Below, piece after piece: positions 6,703 through 17,752 of a DNA stretch of 64,000 nt. Made by a program: the position numbers and the translations under genes. Location: contig NZ_BCZS01000021.1 of the NCBI RefSeq assembly GCF_001598855.1, positions 1 to 64,000 of the forward strand. The letters run 5' to 3'. The notes beneath the pieces were generated by a model. That model searched no databases and had not been told where the DNA came from. It worked only from the letters and a program-made list of their open reading frames with translations. The DNA comes from Pluralibacter gergoviae ATCC 33028 = NBRC 105706 (GTDB lineage Bacteria > Pseudomonadota > Gammaproteobacteria > Enterobacterales > Enterobacteriaceae). Each line of letters starts with the position of its first letter. The first letter of the stretch is position 1.

Positions 6703-9081
6703 ATGTCCAACAATGGCTCGTCTCCGCTAGTGCGTTGGTACAACCAACTCGGCATGAATGATGTAGACAGCGTTGGAGGCAAGAATGCCTCCCTGGGTGA
6801 AATGATTACTAATCTGTCCGACCTGGGCGTTTCCGTACCCAACGGTTTTGCCACCACGGCTGATGCTTTCAATCTGTTTCTCGACCAGAGCGGAGTCAAC
6901 CAGCGTATCTATCAACTGCTGGATGAAACCAACATTGACGACGTCTCTGCGCTGGCGAAAGCCGGGGCGCAGATTCGCCAGTGGATCATCGACACGCCGT
7001 TCCAGCCGGAGCTGGAGCAGGCTATTCATCAGGCCTATGACCAGCTCTCTGCGGACGACGCTGAGGCCTCATTTGCCGTTCGCTCTTCGGCGACAGCCGA
7101 AGATATGCCCGACGCCTCGTTCGCCGGGCAGCAGGAGACGTTCCTTAACGTGCAGGGCTACGATGCCGTGCTGGTGGCGGTAAAACACGTATTCGCCTCC
7201 CTGTTTAACGATCGCGCCATCTCCTATCGCGTGCATCAGGGCTACGATCACCGCGGCGTAGCGCTGTCGGCGGGCGTACAGCGCATGGTGCGCTCTGACC
7301 TCGCCTCCTCCGGCGTCATGTTCTCCATTGATACCGAGTCCGGTTTCGATCAGGTGGTGTTCATTACCTCTGCCTGGGGCCTGGGCGAAATGGTGGTGCA
7401 GGGCGCGGTCAACCCGGATGAGTTTTACGTTCACAAGCCAACCCTCGCCGCAGGCCGCCCGGCCATCGTGCGCCGCACCATGGGCTCGAAGAAAATTCGC
7501 ATGATCTACGCCCCGAGCCAGGAGCACGGCAAACAGGTCACCATCGAGGACGTGCCGCAGGCCGATCGCGACCGCTTCTCGCTCACCGATGCCGAGGTGC
7601 AGGAACTCGCGAAGCAGGCCGTACAGATTGAGAAACACTACGGTCGCCCGATGGATATCGAGTGGGCGAAAGATGGTCATACCGGCAAGCTGTTCATCGT
7701 TCAGGCCCGTCCGGAAACCGTCCGTTCGCGCGGCCAGGTGATGGAGCGCTACACGCTGCACTCGCAGGGTAAAATTATTGCCGAAGGGCGCGCCATCGGC
7801 CACCGCATCGGCGCGGGCGCGGTGAAGGTAATTCACGACATCAGCGAAATGAACCGCATTCAGCCCGGCGACGTGCTGGTCACCGACATGACCGACCCGG
7901 ACTGGGAGCCGATCATGAAAAAGGCGGCGGCTATTGTCACCAACCGCGGCGGGCGCACCTGCCACGCGGCGATTATTGCCCGCGAGCTGGGCATTCCGGC
8001 GGTGGTTGGCTGCGGTGACGCCACCGAGCGCATGAAAGACGATCAACTGGTGACCGTCTCCTGCGCCGAGGGCGATACCGGCTACGTCTATGCCGAAATG
8101 CTTGACTTCAGCGTCAAAAGCTCCAGCGTCGAAACCATGCCGGAGATGGAGCTTAAGATCATGATGAACGTCGGCAACCCGGACCGCGCCTTTGATTTTG
8201 CCTGCCTGCCGAACGAGGGCGTTGGCCTGGCCCGCCTGGAGTTCATCATCAACCGCATGATCGGCGTTCACCCGCGCGCGCTGCTGGAGTTTGACGACCA
8301 GGAGCCGAAGCTGCAGGACGAAATCCGCGAGATGATGAAAGGCTACGACTCGCCGAAAGAGTTCTACGTCGGCCGCCTGACCGAAGGTATCGCGACGCTT
8401 GGCGCGGCGTTCTATCCGAAGCGCGTTATCGTTCGCCTCTCCGACTTTAAGTCCAACGAGTACGCCAACCTAGTGGGCGGCGAGCGCTACGAGCCGGAGG
8501 AAGAAAACCCGATGCTCGGCTTCCGCGGCGCCGGTCGCTACGTCTCGGAGAGCTTCCGCGACTGCTTTGCGCTTGAGTGCGAGGCGGTTAAGCGGGTGCG
8601 CAACGACATGGGCCTTACTAACGTTGAGATAATGATCCCGTTCGTGCGTACTGTCGATCAGGCGAAGGCCGTGGTCGAGGAGCTGGCGCGTCAGGGCCTG
8701 AAGCGCGGTGAGAACGGCCTCAAGATCATCATGATGTGCGAGATCCCGTCCAACGCCCTGCTGGCCGAGCAGTTCCTTGAGCACTTTGACGGCTTCTCTA
8801 TCGGCTCAAACGACATGACCCAGCTGGCGCTGGGGCTGGACCGCGACTCCGGCGTGGTGTCTGAACTGTTCGATGAGCGCAACGAGGCGGTGAAGGCGCT
8901 GCTGTCGATGGCCATTCGCGCGGCGAAAAAGCAGGGCAAATACGTCGGCATTTGCGGCCAAGGGCCGTCGGACCACGAGGACTTTGCCGCCTGGCTGATG
9001 GAGGAGGGCATCGACAGCCTCTCCCTCAACCCGGACACCGTGGTGCAGACCTGGCTCAGCCTTGCGGAACTGAAAAAATAA
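6703..9081 (+). CDS. ppsA: Phosphoenolpyruvate synthase PpsA
   Basis: A 792-residue enzyme that makes phosphoenolpyruvate from pyruvate, ATP and water (AMP and Pi released), needed for growth on three-carbon acids. Domains in order: N-terminal ATP-grasp (from [11 protein letters not shown]), central swivelling phosphohistidine domain with [17 protein letters not shown] (catalytic His near residue 421 and the Thr that PpsR modifies next to it), and C-terminal PEP-binding barrel with MMCEIPSN and GSNDMTQL. E. coli PpsA is also 792 residues. It begins after AAGGAATTG and ends in a strong terminator. Confidence 0.98.
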   Translation: MSNNGSSPLVRWYNQLGMNDVDSVGGKNASLGEMITNLSDLGVSVPNGFATTADAFNLFLDQSGVNQRIYQLLDETNIDDVSALAKAGAQIRQWIIDTPFQPELEQAIHQAYDQLSADDAEASFAVRSSATAEDMPDASFAGQQETFLNVQGYDAVLVAVKHVFASLFNDRAISYRVHQGYDHRGVALSAGVQRMVRSDLASSGVMFSIDTESGFDQVVFITSAWGLGEMVVQGAVNPDEFYVHKPTLAAGRPAIVRRTMGSKKIRMIYAPSQEHGKQVTIEDVPQADRDRFSLTDAEVQELAKQAVQIEKHYGRPMDIEWAKDGHTGKLFIVQARPETVRSRGQVMERYTLHSQGKIIAEGRAIGHRIGAGAVKVIHDISEMNRIQPGDVLVTDMTDPDWEPIMKKAAAIVTNRGGRTCHAAIIARELGIPAVVGCGDATERMKDDQLVTVSCAEGDTGYVYAEMLDFSVKSSSVETMPEMELKIMMNVGNPDRAFDFACLPNEGVGLARLEFIINRMIGVHPRALLEFDDQEPKLQDEIREMMKGYDSPKEFYVGRLTEGIATLGAAFYPKRVIVRLSDFKSNEYANLVGGERYEPEEENPMLGFRGAGRYVSESFRDCFALECEAVKRVRNDMGLTNVEIMIPFVRTVDQAKAVVEELARQGLKRGENGLKIIMMCEIPSNALLAEQFLEHFDGFSIGSNDMTQLALGLDRDSGVVSELFDERNEAVKALLSMAIRAAKKQGKYVGICGQGPSDHEDFAAWLMEEGIDSLSLNPDTVVQTWLSLAELKK

Positions 9082-9091
9082 CCCTCTCTCT

Positions 9092-9117
9092 CCCCGGCAG
9101 CCGCCGGGGATTTTTTC
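9092..9117 (+). terminator. Rho-independent terminator of ppsA
   Basis: A 7-bp GC stem (CCCCGGC / GCCGGGG, loop AGCC) is followed by ATTTTTTCC, ten bases after the ppsA stop. Confidence 0.9.
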
Positions 9118-9178
9118 CTTATGAACCTGAAATGCTCACCGGCGGTGAACTCTGCGGCTGGCCATCAGTGCGCGGGCG

Positions 9179-9284
9179 AAAAAAAAGCCCATCGTGGGAG
9201 ATGGGCAAAGACTACACACAGCAATTCGTTGTTTCACTCAGGGGATTTCCATGCTTATAAATCAAGCCGTTGATTTATAACCGT
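9179..9284 (-). ncRNA. rprA: Small regulatory RNA RprA
   Basis: About 106 nt, read from ACGGTTATAAATCAA (9284) to the terminal T-run at 9186-9179. Three parts match E. coli RprA: the 5' stem (TTATAAATCAA paired with TTGATTTATAA), the central single-stranded stretch, and the terminator stem GCCCATC-TCCCAC-GATGGGC followed by T8. RprA is an Hfq-dependent RNA that opens the rpoS leader and is switched on by the Rcs envelope-stress system. It lies directly next to ydiK, as in E. coli. Confidence 0.95.
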
Positions 9285-9316
9285 GTGATAATAGTAAGCA
9301 TCAAGCTTTTTTACGT

Positions 9317-9336
9317 CGATCGGATTGCTCTTAATA
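9317..9336 (-). promoter_or_regulatory. Candidate RcsB box upstream of rprA
   Basis: On the rprA strand TTAAGAGCAATCCGATC lies about 35-50 bases before the RNA start. It resembles the RcsB target (TAAGA..ATCCGA type), and rprA is a well-known RcsB-activated gene. Similarity by eye only. Confidence 0.5.
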
Positions 9337-9440
9337 GTTAATAGAATGTGAAGAGTCTTTGATATAACCGGGAAGAATTAGTCTTTTTTGCCAGTGACAG
9401 CGGTTTTGCTGCAAGGATTAATTAGCGCTGTTTAAGTATA

Positions 9441-9463
9441 GGCCCGGTGCGGGGCACCGGGCC
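9441..9463 (-). terminator. Perfect 10-bp hairpin after ydiK
   Basis: GGCCCGGTGC-GGG-GCACCGGGCC is a perfect inverted repeat seven bases past the ydiK stop. There is no T-run on the ydiK side, so termination is likely inefficient or Rho-assisted. Confidence 0.5.
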
Positions 9464-9470
9464 GGCGGGG

Positions 9471-10592
9471 TCAATCGCGCTTGCAGGTTTTGGTCTGCAG
9501 CTCCTGCAGCTCCTCAATCAGCTGCTCCTGGTCGCTCGGCGGCGGCGGCACTTCCTGGACCCAGGCATCAAACAGCCGCCAGGTGACCGCCAGCAGCACC
9601 GGACCGATAAACAGGCCTATCATGCCGAAGGCGATAAGGCCGCCGATGACGCCCACCAGAATCAGCACCATCGGCAAATCTGCGCCTTTGCGGATCAGCG
9701 CCGGGCGGATAATGCTGTCCATAGTGCCGACGACGCAGCTCCAGATCAGCAGCACCGTGCCCCAGGTACTGTCCCCGCTCCAGTAGAGCCAGATAACCGA
9801 TGGCAACAGCACCACCAGCGGCCCGAGCTGTACCAGGCAGGAGAACATCATCACCACCGTCAGCAGCGTGGCGTAGGGCACGCCGGCAACCGCCAGCCCG
9901 ATGCCGCCGCATACCGCCTGCACCAGCGCGGTGACCACCACGCCGAGCGCCACGGCGCGGATGGCGGAGCCCGCCAGCAGCACCGCCGCGTCGCCGCGGG
10001 TTGCCGCCAGGCGGGTGGCGAAATAGCGCACGCCGAAGGCCGCTTTTTCGCCCTGCCAGTAGAGCAGGGCGCTGAACAGCAGCATCAGGCCGCAGTTCAC
10101 CATAAAGCGGCCAATGTGCGCCGCCTGGCCGACAAACCAGGTGGTGGTGGTGCCGAGGTAGGGGCGCACTTTGGCCATGATGGCCGCACCGCCCATCTCC
10201 AGCAGACTGTGCCAGGCGGCGTAAAGCTTGTCGCCCACCATCGGAATTTTGTTAAGCCAGGCCATATCCGGCGGCGCGAGGTTACCAGCGGTAATGATGT
10301 GAATCAGCGGCGCGCTGGTCTCGACCAGGCTATTGACCAGTAGCGCAATGGGCACCACAAAAAGGATCAGCAGCAGCAGCGTCATCACCAGCACGGCGAG
10401 AATGCGCTTGCCAAACAGCGTGCGCTCAAGCTTTTTCAGCATCGGCCATGTCGCAATAACAATCATTGCAGCCCAGCTGAAGCCCAGAATAAAGGGCTGC
10501 AGGATCCACAGACACGCAACGATCATAAGTCCCAGAAACAGCACCGACAGCAGAACCTGCGGTATATCCCGGGGATGGTGGGGGGTTGTCAT
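9471..10592 (-). CDS. ydiK: AI-2E family transporter YdiK
   Basis: A 373-residue inner-membrane protein of the AI-2 exporter (TqsA/YdiK/PerM) family. Two hydrophobic pairs lie near the N-terminus (PQVLLSVLFLGLMIVACLWI onward), a soluble stretch with many charged residues is in the middle, and four or more helices follow in the C-terminal half, as usual for the family. The transported substrate of YdiK is not established. It is divergent from ydiJ (209-base gap) and adjacent to rprA, the E. coli order. Confidence 0.88.
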   Translation of the reverse strand: MTTPHHPRDIPQVLLSVLFLGLMIVACLWILQPFILGFSWAAMIVIATWPMLKKLERTLFGKRILAVLVMTLLLLILFVVPIALLVNSLVETSAPLIHIITAGNLAPPDMAWLNKIPMVGDKLYAAWHSLLEMGGAAIMAKVRPYLGTTTTWFVGQAAHIGRFMVNCGLMLLFSALLYWQGEKAAFGVRYFATRLAATRGDAAVLLAGSAIRAVALGVVVTALVQAVCGGIGLAVAGVPYATLLTVVMMFSCLVQLGPLVVLLPSVIWLYWSGDSTWGTVLLIWSCVVGTMDSIIRPALIRKGADLPMVLILVGVIGGLIAFGMIGLFIGPVLLAVTWRLFDAWVQEVPPPPSDQEQLIEELQELQTKTCKRD

Positions 10593-10801
10593 TCGTTTTT
10601 ACCTTTATAGATGCGCCGCAAAGGACGCATGAAAAATGCGCTTACCGATAATAATATCAATAATTTCGTGACCATGATCGCTTTCAAATCGGATAAGCGC
10701 ATAAGTAAAAAATGTGGTAAAACGAAAACGCAATATGCAAATGATTAAAAGAAATACACAACTCTCCATCAAACAACAATATCAGGCAGGGTCAACGCAA
10801 C

Positions 10802-13800
10802 ATGATCCCACAAATTTCGCAGGCGCCCGGAGTGGTGCAGCTGGTAGTGAATTTTTTACAGGAGCTGGAGCAACAGGGTTTTACCGGCGATACCGCCACC
10901 CGCTACGCCGATCGTCTGACGATGGCGACCGACAACAGTGTTTATCAGCTGCTTCCCGATGCGGTTATCTTTCCCCGCTCAACCGCGGACGTCGCCCTGC
11001 TGGCGCGCGTAGCGGCTGAGGCGCGCTTCGCTTCACTGGTGTTCACCCCGCGCGGCGGCGGTACCGGCACCAACGGCCAGTCGCTTAACGCGGGTATTGT
11101 GGTCGATCTTTCCCGCTATATGAATCGCATCATCGAGATTAACCCGGAGGAGGGCTGGGTGCGGGTGGAAGCCGGGGTCATTAAGGACCAGCTTAATCAG
11201 TTTCTGAAGCCCTACGGCTACTTCTTTGCGCCGGAACTCTCGACCAGCAACCGCGCCACCCTTGGCGGGATGATCAATACCGACGCCTCGGGGCAGGGAT
11301 CGCTGGTGTACGGCAAAACCTCCGATCACGTTCTCGGCGTGCGCGCCGTTCTGCTCGGCGGCGATCTCCTCGATACTCAGCCGATGCCGGTGCAGCTGGC
11401 GGAAACGCTGGCGAAAGAGCAGTCCGCCAGCGGGCGCATCTACCGCACGGTCTACGAGCGCTGCAAAGAGAACCGGCAGCTGATCGTTGATAAGTTTCCG
11501 AAGCTTAACCGCTTTCTCACCGGCTACGACCTGCGCCACGTCTTCAACGACGGCATGAGCCAATTTGATCTGACGCGCATCCTCACCGGCTCAGAGGGGA
11601 CGCTGGCCTTTATCACCGAAGCGCGGCTGGATATTACCCGCCTGCCGAAGGTGCGGCGGCTGGTGAACGTCAAGTACGACTCCTTCGACTCGGCCCTGCG
11701 CAGCGCGCCCGTTATGGTCGAGGCGAAGGCGCTGTCGGTGGAAACCGTCGACTCTAAAGTGCTCAATCTGGCGCGGGAAGATATTGTCTGGCACTCGGTC
11801 AGCGAACTGATCGCCGACGTGCCGGATAAAGAGATGCTCGGCCTTAACATTGTTGAGTTTGCCGGCGACGATGCTGAGCTTATCGAAAGCCAGGTCGCCG
11901 CGCTGTGCGATCGGCTCGACGATCTGATCAAAGCCGGCGAGGGCGGCGTGATCGGCTGGCAGCTCTGCACCGAGCTTGCCGGCATTGAGCGCATTTACGC
12001 GATGCGTAAAAAAGCCGTCGGTCTGCTCGGTAACGCCAAAGGCGCCGCTAAGCCCATTCCTTTCGCCGAGGACACCTGCGTGCCGCCGGAGCACCTGGCG
12101 GACTATATCGCCGAGTTTCGCGCGCTGCTCGACGGTCACGGCCTGAGCTACGGCATGTTCGGCCACGTTGATGCCGGCGTGCTGCACGTGCGCCCGGCGC
12201 TGGATATGTGCGATCCGCAGCAGGAGATGCTGATGAAGCAAATCTCCGACGAGGTGGTGGCCCTGACCGCCAAATACGGCGGCCTGCTGTGGGGCGAGCA
12301 CGGCAAGGGGTTCCGCGCCGAGTACAGCCCGGCGTTCTTCGGCGAGGCGCTTTACGCCGAGCTGCGCAAGGTGAAGGCGGCCTTCGATCCCGATAACCGG
12401 CTTAATCCGGGCAAAATCTGCCCCCCGGAGGGCGTTGACGCACCGATGATGAAGGTCGATGCGGTTAAGCGCGGCACCTACGACCGGCAGATCCCCATCG
12501 CCGTGCGCTCCTCCTGGCGCGGGCCGATGGAGTGCAACGGTAACGGCCTGTGTTTTAACTTCGACGCGAAAAGCCCGATGTGCCCGTCGATGAAGATCTC
12601 CGCCAACCGCATCCACTCGCCGAAAGGGCGCGCGACCCTGGTGCGCGAGTGGCTGCGCCTGCTGGCCGATCGCGGCGTCAATCCGCTGCAGCTGGAGAAA
12701 GAGCTGGGGCAAAAGCGCGCCAGCCTGCGCGATCTGGTGGCCCGCACCCGCAACAGCTGGCACGCGGGTAAGGGCGAGTACGATTTTTCCCACGAGGTCA
12801 AAGAGGCAATGTCCGGCTGCCTGGCCTGTAAAGCCTGCTCGACGCAGTGTCCGATAAAAATTGACGTGCCGGCGTTTCGTTCGCGCTTCCTTCAGCTTTA
12901 CCACACCCGCTATCTGCGCCCGGCCAGCGATCACGTGGTGGCGACCGTAGAGAGCTACGCGCCGCTGATGGCCCGCGCGCCGAAGACCTTTAATTTCTTC
13001 CTGCGCCAGCCGTGGGTGCAGGGGCTGACGCGCAAGAGCGTTGGCATGATAGACCTGCCGCTGCTGTCAACGCCGACCCTGCAGCAGACCCTGGCGGGCC
13101 ACCGCTCGGCGAACATGACCCTCGAACAGCTGGAGGCGCTCGGCGCCGACGAACGCGCAAGGACGGTGCTGGTGGTGCAGGATCCGTTTACCAGCTACTA
13201 CGACGCGCAGGTGGTGGCTGATTTCGTTCGCCTGGCCGAGCGGCTCGGCTACCGGCCGGTGGTCCTGCCATTCTCGCCCAACGGCAAGGCCCAGCACATC
13301 AAGGGCTTTCTGACGCGTTTTGCCAGAACCGCGCAGAAAACGGCGGACTTCCTTAACCGCATCGCCGCGCTCGGCATGCCGATGGTCGGCGTCGACCCGG
13401 CGCTGGTGCTCTGCTACCGGGACGAGTACGCCCAGGCGCTGGGCAGCGGGCGCGGCGACTTTCAGGTCCAGCTGGTCCATGAATGGCTGCCGCAGGCGCT
13501 CAATGACGTCGAACCGAAAGCGGCCGCCGGAGAAGCCTGGTATCTGTTTGGCCACTGCACGGAGGTTACCGCGCTGCCGATGGCGCCTAAACAGTGGACG
13601 GAGATTTTTGCCCGCTTCGGCGCCCGCCTGGAGAGCGTCAGCGTCGGCTGCTGCGGCATGGCGGGCACCTACGGGCATGAAGTGAAAAATCACGCCAACT
13701 CCCTCGGCATCTACGCGCTCTCCTGGCAGCAGGCGATGCAGCGCCTGCCGCGCAACCGCTGTCTGGCGACGGGCTATTCCTGCCGCAGCCAGGTCAAGCG

Positions 13801-13858
13801 CGTTGAGGGCAGCGGAGTTCGCCATCCGCTACAGGCTTTACTGGAGATACTGGGATGA
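10802..13858 (+). CDS. ydiJ: FAD-linked oxidase / Fe-S protein YdiJ (D-2-hydroxyglutarate dehydrogenase type)
   Basis: A 1018-residue fusion, nearly identical in layout to E. coli YdiJ. The N-terminal FAD-binding domain (PCMH type) has [15 protein letters not shown] near residue 80 and [14 protein letters not shown]; an FAD-oxidase C-terminal domain with [13 protein letters not shown] follows; then a ferredoxin-like part with [14 protein letters not shown] near residue 675; and last a cysteine-rich CCG region ([18 protein letters not shown]). Such proteins oxidise D-2-hydroxy acids and pass electrons to the quinone pool; D-2-hydroxyglutarate is the substrate proposed for this family. Its stop overlaps the menI start as ATGA. 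Confidence 0.93.
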   Translation: MIPQISQAPGVVQLVVNFLQELEQQGFTGDTATRYADRLTMATDNSVYQLLPDAVIFPRSTADVALLARVAAEARFASLVFTPRGGGTGTNGQSLNAGIVVDLSRYMNRIIEINPEEGWVRVEAGVIKDQLNQFLKPYGYFFAPELSTSNRATLGGMINTDASGQGSLVYGKTSDHVLGVRAVLLGGDLLDTQPMPVQLAETLAKEQSASGRIYRTVYERCKENRQLIVDKFPKLNRFLTGYDLRHVFNDGMSQFDLTRILTGSEGTLAFITEARLDITRLPKVRRLVNVKYDSFDSALRSAPVMVEAKALSVETVDSKVLNLAREDIVWHSVSELIADVPDKEMLGLNIVEFAGDDAELIESQVAALCDRLDDLIKAGEGGVIGWQLCTELAGIERIYAMRKKAVGLLGNAKGAAKPIPFAEDTCVPPEHLADYIAEFRALLDGHGLSYGMFGHVDAGVLHVRPALDMCDPQQEMLMKQISDEVVALTAKYGGLLWGEHGKGFRAEYSPAFFGEALYAELRKVKAAFDPDNRLNPGKICPPEGVDAPMMKVDAVKRGTYDRQIPIAVRSSWRGPMECNGNGLCFNFDAKSPMCPSMKISANRIHSPKGRATLVREWLRLLADRGVNPLQLEKELGQKRASLRDLVARTRNSWHAGKGEYDFSHEVKEAMSGCLACKACSTQCPIKIDVPAFRSRFLQLYHTRYLRPASDHVVATVESYAPLMARAPKTFNFFLRQPWVQGLTRKSVGMIDLPLLSTPTLQQTLAGHRSANMTLEQLEALGADERARTVLVVQDPFTSYYDAQVVADFVRLAERLGYRPVVLPFSPNGKAQHIKGFLTRFARTAQKTADFLNRIAALGMPMVGVDPALVLCYRDEYAQALGSGRGDFQVQLVHEWLPQALNDVEPKAAAGEAWYLFGHCTEVTALPMAPKQWTEIFARFGARLESVSVGCCGMAGTYGHEVKNHANSLGIYALSWQQAMQRLPRNRCLATGYSCRSQVKRVEGSGVRHPLQALLEILG

Positions 13859-14265
13859 TCTGGAGACGCAGCGTCACGCTCGACGCCCTGAATGCGATGG
13901 GCAAAAACAATATGGTCGGCCTGCTGGATATCCGCTTTGAGCGGCTCGGCGACGATCTGCTGGAAGCCACCATGCCGGTGGATGACCGCACCCGGCAGCC
14001 GTTTGGCCTGCTGCACGGCGGCGCCTCGGTGGTGCTGGCGGAGTCGCTCGGCTCGGTGGCGGGCTATCTGTGTACCGAAGGTGAACAGAAGGTGGTCGGC
14101 GTTGAGGTCAACGCTAACCACCTGCGCCCGGTGCGCGAAGGGCGGGTGCGCGGCGTCTGCCGCCCGCTGCACGTCGGGCGCCGCAACCAGGTGTGGCAGA
14201 TTGAAATTTTTGACGAGCGCGACCGGCTCTGCTGCGTGTCGCGCCTGACCGCCGCCGTCGTCTGA
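13855..14265 (+). CDS. menI: 1,4-dihydroxy-2-naphthoyl-CoA thioesterase MenI (YdiI)
   Basis: A 136-residue hot-dog thioesterase that frees 1,4-dihydroxy-2-naphthoate in menaquinone synthesis. The signature [16 protein letters not shown] is present, with the active-site Glu in LAESLG (near residue 63) and the oxyanion His in LLHGG, as in E. coli YdiI (136 residues). It starts inside the ydiJ stop (ATGA), so it is translationally coupled to that gene. Confidence 0.94.
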   Translation: MIWRRSVTLDALNAMGKNNMVGLLDIRFERLGDDLLEATMPVDDRTRQPFGLLHGGASVVLAESLGSVAGYLCTEGEQKVVGVEVNANHLRPVREGRVRGVCRPLHVGRRNQVWQIEIFDERDRLCCVSRLTAAVV

Positions 14266-14270
14266 TCGGC

Positions 14271-14301
14271 AGGAGAGCGCCTTTGCCCCAGGCGCTCTCC
14301 T
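14271..14301 (+). terminator. Perfect 12-bp hairpin after menI
   Basis: AGGAGAGCGCCT-TTGCCCC-AGGCGCTCTCCT begins five bases after the menI stop. The stem is strong but is followed by GATGTATT and not a T-run; probably an mRNA 3' end or Rho-assisted terminator. Confidence 0.55.
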
Positions 14302-14629
14302 GATGTATTGAGAATGTTCAGGAGAGTTCGCGAAATTGTAATAAAATAATCCTGAAATCGGACATTTTATTTTCTAACATGCTGAATTTATAAATTATGT
14401 TCAAAACCGCACGCTGTGCTACAGATTAATCCTCTATCTTTCCCCGACCAAATACTGCAAGCTGAGTTCTGCGTTTTTACGCCCTCCTTCGTTTTATCTT
14501 TCCCCGTCAGGAAGCCAGGAACTAAAGATAAATTAATGTAGTGGCACCTTTGCTGTATCGCTTAGAGATTGATGAATGGCTTCGTTTATTCCTTATGCGC
14601 TACGGGTTTTTAGCTTGTAAGGAATATCT
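14302..14629 (+). promoter_or_regulatory. Leader of the lpxP-like gene with a 12-base direct repeat
   Basis: A gene-free, AT-rich stretch of 328 bases. It contains TATCTTTCCCCG twice (14435-14446 and 14495-14506), exactly 60 bases apart. E. coli has ydiH between menI and sufA; no ydiH-like frame is seen here. No promoter could be placed with confidence. A long leader would suit a cold-regulated lpxP, but that is inference. Confidence 0.4.
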
Positions 14630-15544
14630 GTGAATAAATTTTTCGACCTCTCCCTGCTGCATCCGCGTAACTGGCTGACGTGGCTGGGATTAGGCGTGCT
14701 GTGGCTGTTGGTTCAGCTGCCGTATCCGCTGCTGCATATTATCGGCTCCTCCCTCGGCCGCGCCGCGCGCCCCTTCCTTAAAAGGCGGGAAAAAATCGCC
14801 GCCAGAAATATTGCGCTGTGCTTTCCCGAGATGAACGCCGCCGACAAAGAGACGCTGCTTGAGCAGAACTTCGTCTCTCTGGGCATGGGCCTGATCGAGA
14901 CCGGCATGGCGTGGTTCTGGAGCGACGCGCGGGTGAAAAAATGGTTCGACGTGGAAGGGTACGCTAATCTCACCAATGCGCTGGCCGAAAACCGGGGCGT
15001 AATGGTGGTCGGCGTGCACTTTATGTCGCTGGAGCTGGGCGGGCGGGCAATGGGCCTGTGCCGGCCAATGATGGCGACTTACCGCCGCCACAATAGCCCG
15101 CTGATGGAGTGGGTGCAGACTCGTGGGCGCCTGCGCTCGAACAAGGCGATGATCGACAGGCGCAACCTGCGCGGTCTGGTGCAGGCGCTTAAGGCCGGTG
15201 AGGCGGTATGGTTCGCGCCGGATCAGGACTATGGTCCGAAGGGCAGCACCTTCGCGCCGTTTTTCTCGGTGCCGCAGGCGGCGACCACCAACGGCACGCG
15301 CGTACTCTCGCGCCTGTCCGGCGCGGGGCTGCTGACCATTACCATGGTGCGCAAGGCCAACCGCCGCGGCTACAGCCTGCACATCAGCGAGTCAATAACC
15401 GACTACCCGAAGGAAGATGAACTGGCGGCGGCAAGCTATATGAATCGCGTTATCGAAAAAGAGATCCTGCGCGCGCCGGAGCAGTACCTGTGGGTCCACC
15501 GCCGTTTTAAAACGCGTCCGCTGGGTGAGGCATCCCTGTACTGA
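14630..15544 (+). CDS. lpxP: Lipid A palmitoleoyl/lauroyl acyltransferase, LpxP type
   Basis: A 304-residue inner-membrane LpxL/LpxM/LpxP-family acyltransferase acting on Kdo2-lipid IVA. One N-terminal helix (LGLGVLWLLVQLPYPLLHII) anchors it; the catalytic pair is in GVHFMSLELGGR (HX4E-type motif) and the second conserved block is WFAPDQDYGPKGS. WFDVEGY, SNKAMIDRRNLRG and PEQYLWVHRRFKTRP are much closer to LpxP (cold-induced palmitoleoyl transferase) than to LpxL as I recall them. GTG start with AAGGA seven bases upstream. Its place between menI and sufA is not the E. coli location. LpxL cannot be excluded. Confidence 0.82.
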   Translation: MNKFFDLSLLHPRNWLTWLGLGVLWLLVQLPYPLLHIIGSSLGRAARPFLKRREKIAARNIALCFPEMNAADKETLLEQNFVSLGMGLIETGMAWFWSDARVKKWFDVEGYANLTNALAENRGVMVVGVHFMSLELGGRAMGLCRPMMATYRRHNSPLMEWVQTRGRLRSNKAMIDRRNLRGLVQALKAGEAVWFAPDQDYGPKGSTFAPFFSVPQAATTNGTRVLSRLSGAGLLTITMVRKANRRGYSLHISESITDYPKEDELAAASYMNRVIEKEILRAPEQYLWVHRRFKTRPLGEASLY

Positions 15545-15552
15545 TTTGCACC

Positions 15553-15580
15553 ACGCGCCGGTCTGCGGCGCGTTATCTTC
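15553..15580 (+). terminator. Terminator after lpxP
   Basis: ACGCGCCG-GTCTG-CGGCGCGT stem and then TTATCTTCCTT, ten bases past the stop. Confidence 0.7.
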
Positions 15581-15693
15581 CTTCCCCTGCGCCAGCCCCC
15601 GCTTAACCGCCCCCTATCTCAAAAATAGGTATCTTCTATACATTTTTTGCATTGTTAAGTTAAGTGGGTGTTTTATCGGTAAAAAGCAATACT

Positions 15694-15706
15694 TATCAAT
15701 ATATTG
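15694..15706 (+). promoter_or_regulatory. Candidate IHF site in the suf promoter region
   Basis: TATCAATATATTG fits the IHF consensus WATCAANNNNTTR. In E. coli an IHF site bridges OxyR and the suf promoter, and the position here (about 180 bases before sufA) agrees. The flanks are strongly AT-rich. Confidence 0.5.
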
Positions 15707-15810
15707 CATATCGATATTATAAGCCCATCGCCCGATTCAAAGGGTCTATGCTTACTAAACGAACTAAAAAAGCGCAATTGCCGTAAAAGCCCCTGCTGGC
15801 AAGGGGTTGA

Positions 15811-15829
15811 AGTGATAATCATTATCACT
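15811..15829 (+). promoter_or_regulatory. Fur box of the suf operon
   Basis: AGTGATAATCATTATCACT is a perfect 9+1+9 palindrome and an excellent Fur site, ending 45 bases before sufA. It implies iron repression of suf; in E. coli apo-IscR competes with Fur at this place. Confidence 0.92.
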
Positions 15830-15874
15830 ACCATAGAGCAATGCCGTAATGGCTTCAACGTATAAGGTGAACCT

Positions 15875-16252
15875 ATGGATTTGCAATCAGAAACCTTTAA
15901 TCCGCAAGACCTGGCCTCCTGGCGGGGCGTCACCATGACGCCCGCGGCCGCTGTTCACGTGCGCGACCTTGCCGTGAAGCAAAATGTGCAGGGGATACGG
16001 CTGGGGATCAAAACCTCCGGTTGCGCAGGGTTTGCTTACGTCCTGGAGACCGTCAGCGAACCGAAAGCCGATGACCTGCTGTTTGAAACCGACGGCGCAA
16101 AGCTGTGGGTGCCGCTGCAGGCGATGCCGTTTATCGACGGTACGGAAGTGGACTACGTTCGCGAAGGCTTAAACCAGATCTTTAAGTACCACAATCCCAA
16201 AGCCCAGCACGAGTGCGGCTGCGGCGAGAGTTTTGGGGTACAGGCGGAGTAA
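15875..16252 (+). CDS. sufA: Fe-S cluster carrier SufA
   Basis: A 125-residue A-type carrier that takes clusters from SufBCD to apo-targets. The three conserved cysteines are in [10 protein letters not shown] and ECGCGESF. The first gene of the suf operon; its stop is two bases before sufB. Confidence 0.97.
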   Translation: MDLQSETFNPQDLASWRGVTMTPAAAVHVRDLAVKQNVQGIRLGIKTSGCAGFAYVLETVSEPKADDLLFETDGAKLWVPLQAMPFIDGTEVDYVREGLNQIFKYHNPKAQHECGCGESFGVQAE

Positions 16253-16254
16253 AT

Positions 16255-17742
16255 ATGTCGCGTAATACTGAAGCAACTGACGATGTCAACACCTGGACCG
16301 GCGGTCAACTCAACTATAAAGAGGGATTTTTTACTCAACTGCAGACCGATGAGCTGGCGAAGGGGATCAACGAAGAGGTGGTTCGCGCCATCTCGGCAAA
16401 GCGTAACGAGCCCGACTGGATGCTCGAATTCCGGCTGAACGCCTATCGCGCGTGGCTGAAGATGGAGGAGCCGCACTGGCTCAAGGCCCACTACGACAAG
16501 CTTAATTATCAGGACTACAGCTACTACTCTGCGCCGTCGTGCGGCAAGTGCGACGACACCTGCGCCTCGGAGCCGGGGGCGGTGCAGCAAACCGGTCCGG
16601 GCGCCTATCTGAGTAAAGAGGTGGAGGATGCCTTTGAGCAGCTCGGCGTACCGGTGCGCGAAGGGCGGGAAGTGGCGGTAGACGCCATCTTTGACTCGGT
16701 ATCGGTCGCCACCACCTACCGCGAGAAGCTGGCGGAGCAGGGGATCATCTTCTGCTCGTTCGGCGAGGCTATCCACGATCACCCGGAGCTGGTGAAGCAG
16801 TATCTCGGCACCGTCGTTCCGGCCAACGACAACTTCTTTGCCGCCCTCAACGCGGCGGTGGCCTCCGACGGCACCTTTATCTACGTGCCGAAAGGCGTGC
16901 GCTGTCCGATGGAGCTGTCGACCTATTTCCGCATCAACGCCGAAAAAACCGGCCAGTTTGAGCGCACCATTCTGGTGGCCGATGAGGGCAGCTACGTCAG
17001 CTATATCGAGGGCTGCTCGGCGCCGGTGCGCGACAGCTATCAGCTGCACGCGGCGGTGGTGGAGGTGATTATCCACCGCGACGCGGAAGTGAAATACTCT
17101 ACGGTACAGAACTGGTTCCCCGGCGATAACAACACCGGCGGCATCCTCAACTTCGTCACCAAGCGCGCGCTGTGCGAAGGCGAAAACAGCAAGATGTCCT
17201 GGACTCAGTCGGAAACCGGCTCGGCCATTACCTGGAAGTACCCGAGCTGCATTCTGCGCGGCGATAACTCCATCGGCGAGTTCTTCTCGGTGGCGCTGAC
17301 CAGCGGCCACCAGCAGGCGGATACCGGTACCAAAATGATCCACATTGGTAAAAACACCCGCTCGACGATTATTTCGAAGGGGATCTCCGCCGGACAGAGC
17401 CAGAACAGCTATCGCGGGCTGGTGAAAATCATGCCGACCGCCACTAACGCCCGCAACTTCACCCAGTGCGATTCGATGCTGATCGGCCCGGACTGCGGGG
17501 CGCACACTTTCCCCTACGTCGAGTGCCGCAACGACAGCGCCCAGCTGGAGCATGAAGCCACCACCTCGCGTATCGGCGAAGATCAGCTTTTCTACTGTCT
17601 GCAGCGCGGCATCAGCGAAGATGACGCTATCTCGATGATAGTCAACGGTTTCTGCAAGGACGTCTTTTCAGAACTGCCGCTGGAATTTGCGGTTGAAGCA
17701 CAAAAACTGCTGGCGATTAGCCTCGAACACAGCGTCGGTTAA
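16255..17742 (+). CDS. sufB: Fe-S cluster scaffold subunit SufB
   Basis: A 495-residue scaffold of the SufBC2D complex on which sulfide and iron are assembled. The start [10 protein letters not shown] is that of E. coli SufB and follows sufA by two bases; an in-frame ATG 42 bases upstream lies inside sufA and is not used. Conserved features include [15 protein letters not shown] near the N-terminus, the long beta-helix core, and the C-terminal [20 protein letters not shown], with a cysteine in the region that accepts sulfur from SufE. Length matches E. coli exactly. Confidence 0.97.
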   Translation: MSRNTEATDDVNTWTGGQLNYKEGFFTQLQTDELAKGINEEVVRAISAKRNEPDWMLEFRLNAYRAWLKMEEPHWLKAHYDKLNYQDYSYYSAPSCGKCDDTCASEPGAVQQTGPGAYLSKEVEDAFEQLGVPVREGREVAVDAIFDSVSVATTYREKLAEQGIIFCSFGEAIHDHPELVKQYLGTVVPANDNFFAALNAAVASDGTFIYVPKGVRCPMELSTYFRINAEKTGQFERTILVADEGSYVSYIEGCSAPVRDSYQLHAAVVEVIIHRDAEVKYSTVQNWFPGDNNTGGILNFVTKRALCEGENSKMSWTQSETGSAITWKYPSCILRGDNSIGEFFSVALTSGHQQADTGTKMIHIGKNTRSTIISKGISAGQSQNSYRGLVKIMPTATNARNFTQCDSMLIGPDCGAHTFPYVECRNDSAQLEHEATTSRIGEDQLFYCLQRGISEDDAISMIVNGFCKDVFSELPLEFAVEAQKLLAISLEHSVG

Positions 17743-17752
17743 AGGATAAAAA

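Noticed and set aside
14266..14629. Search for ydiH between menI and suf
   Set aside because: No frame resembling the 62-residue E. coli YdiH is present on either strand.
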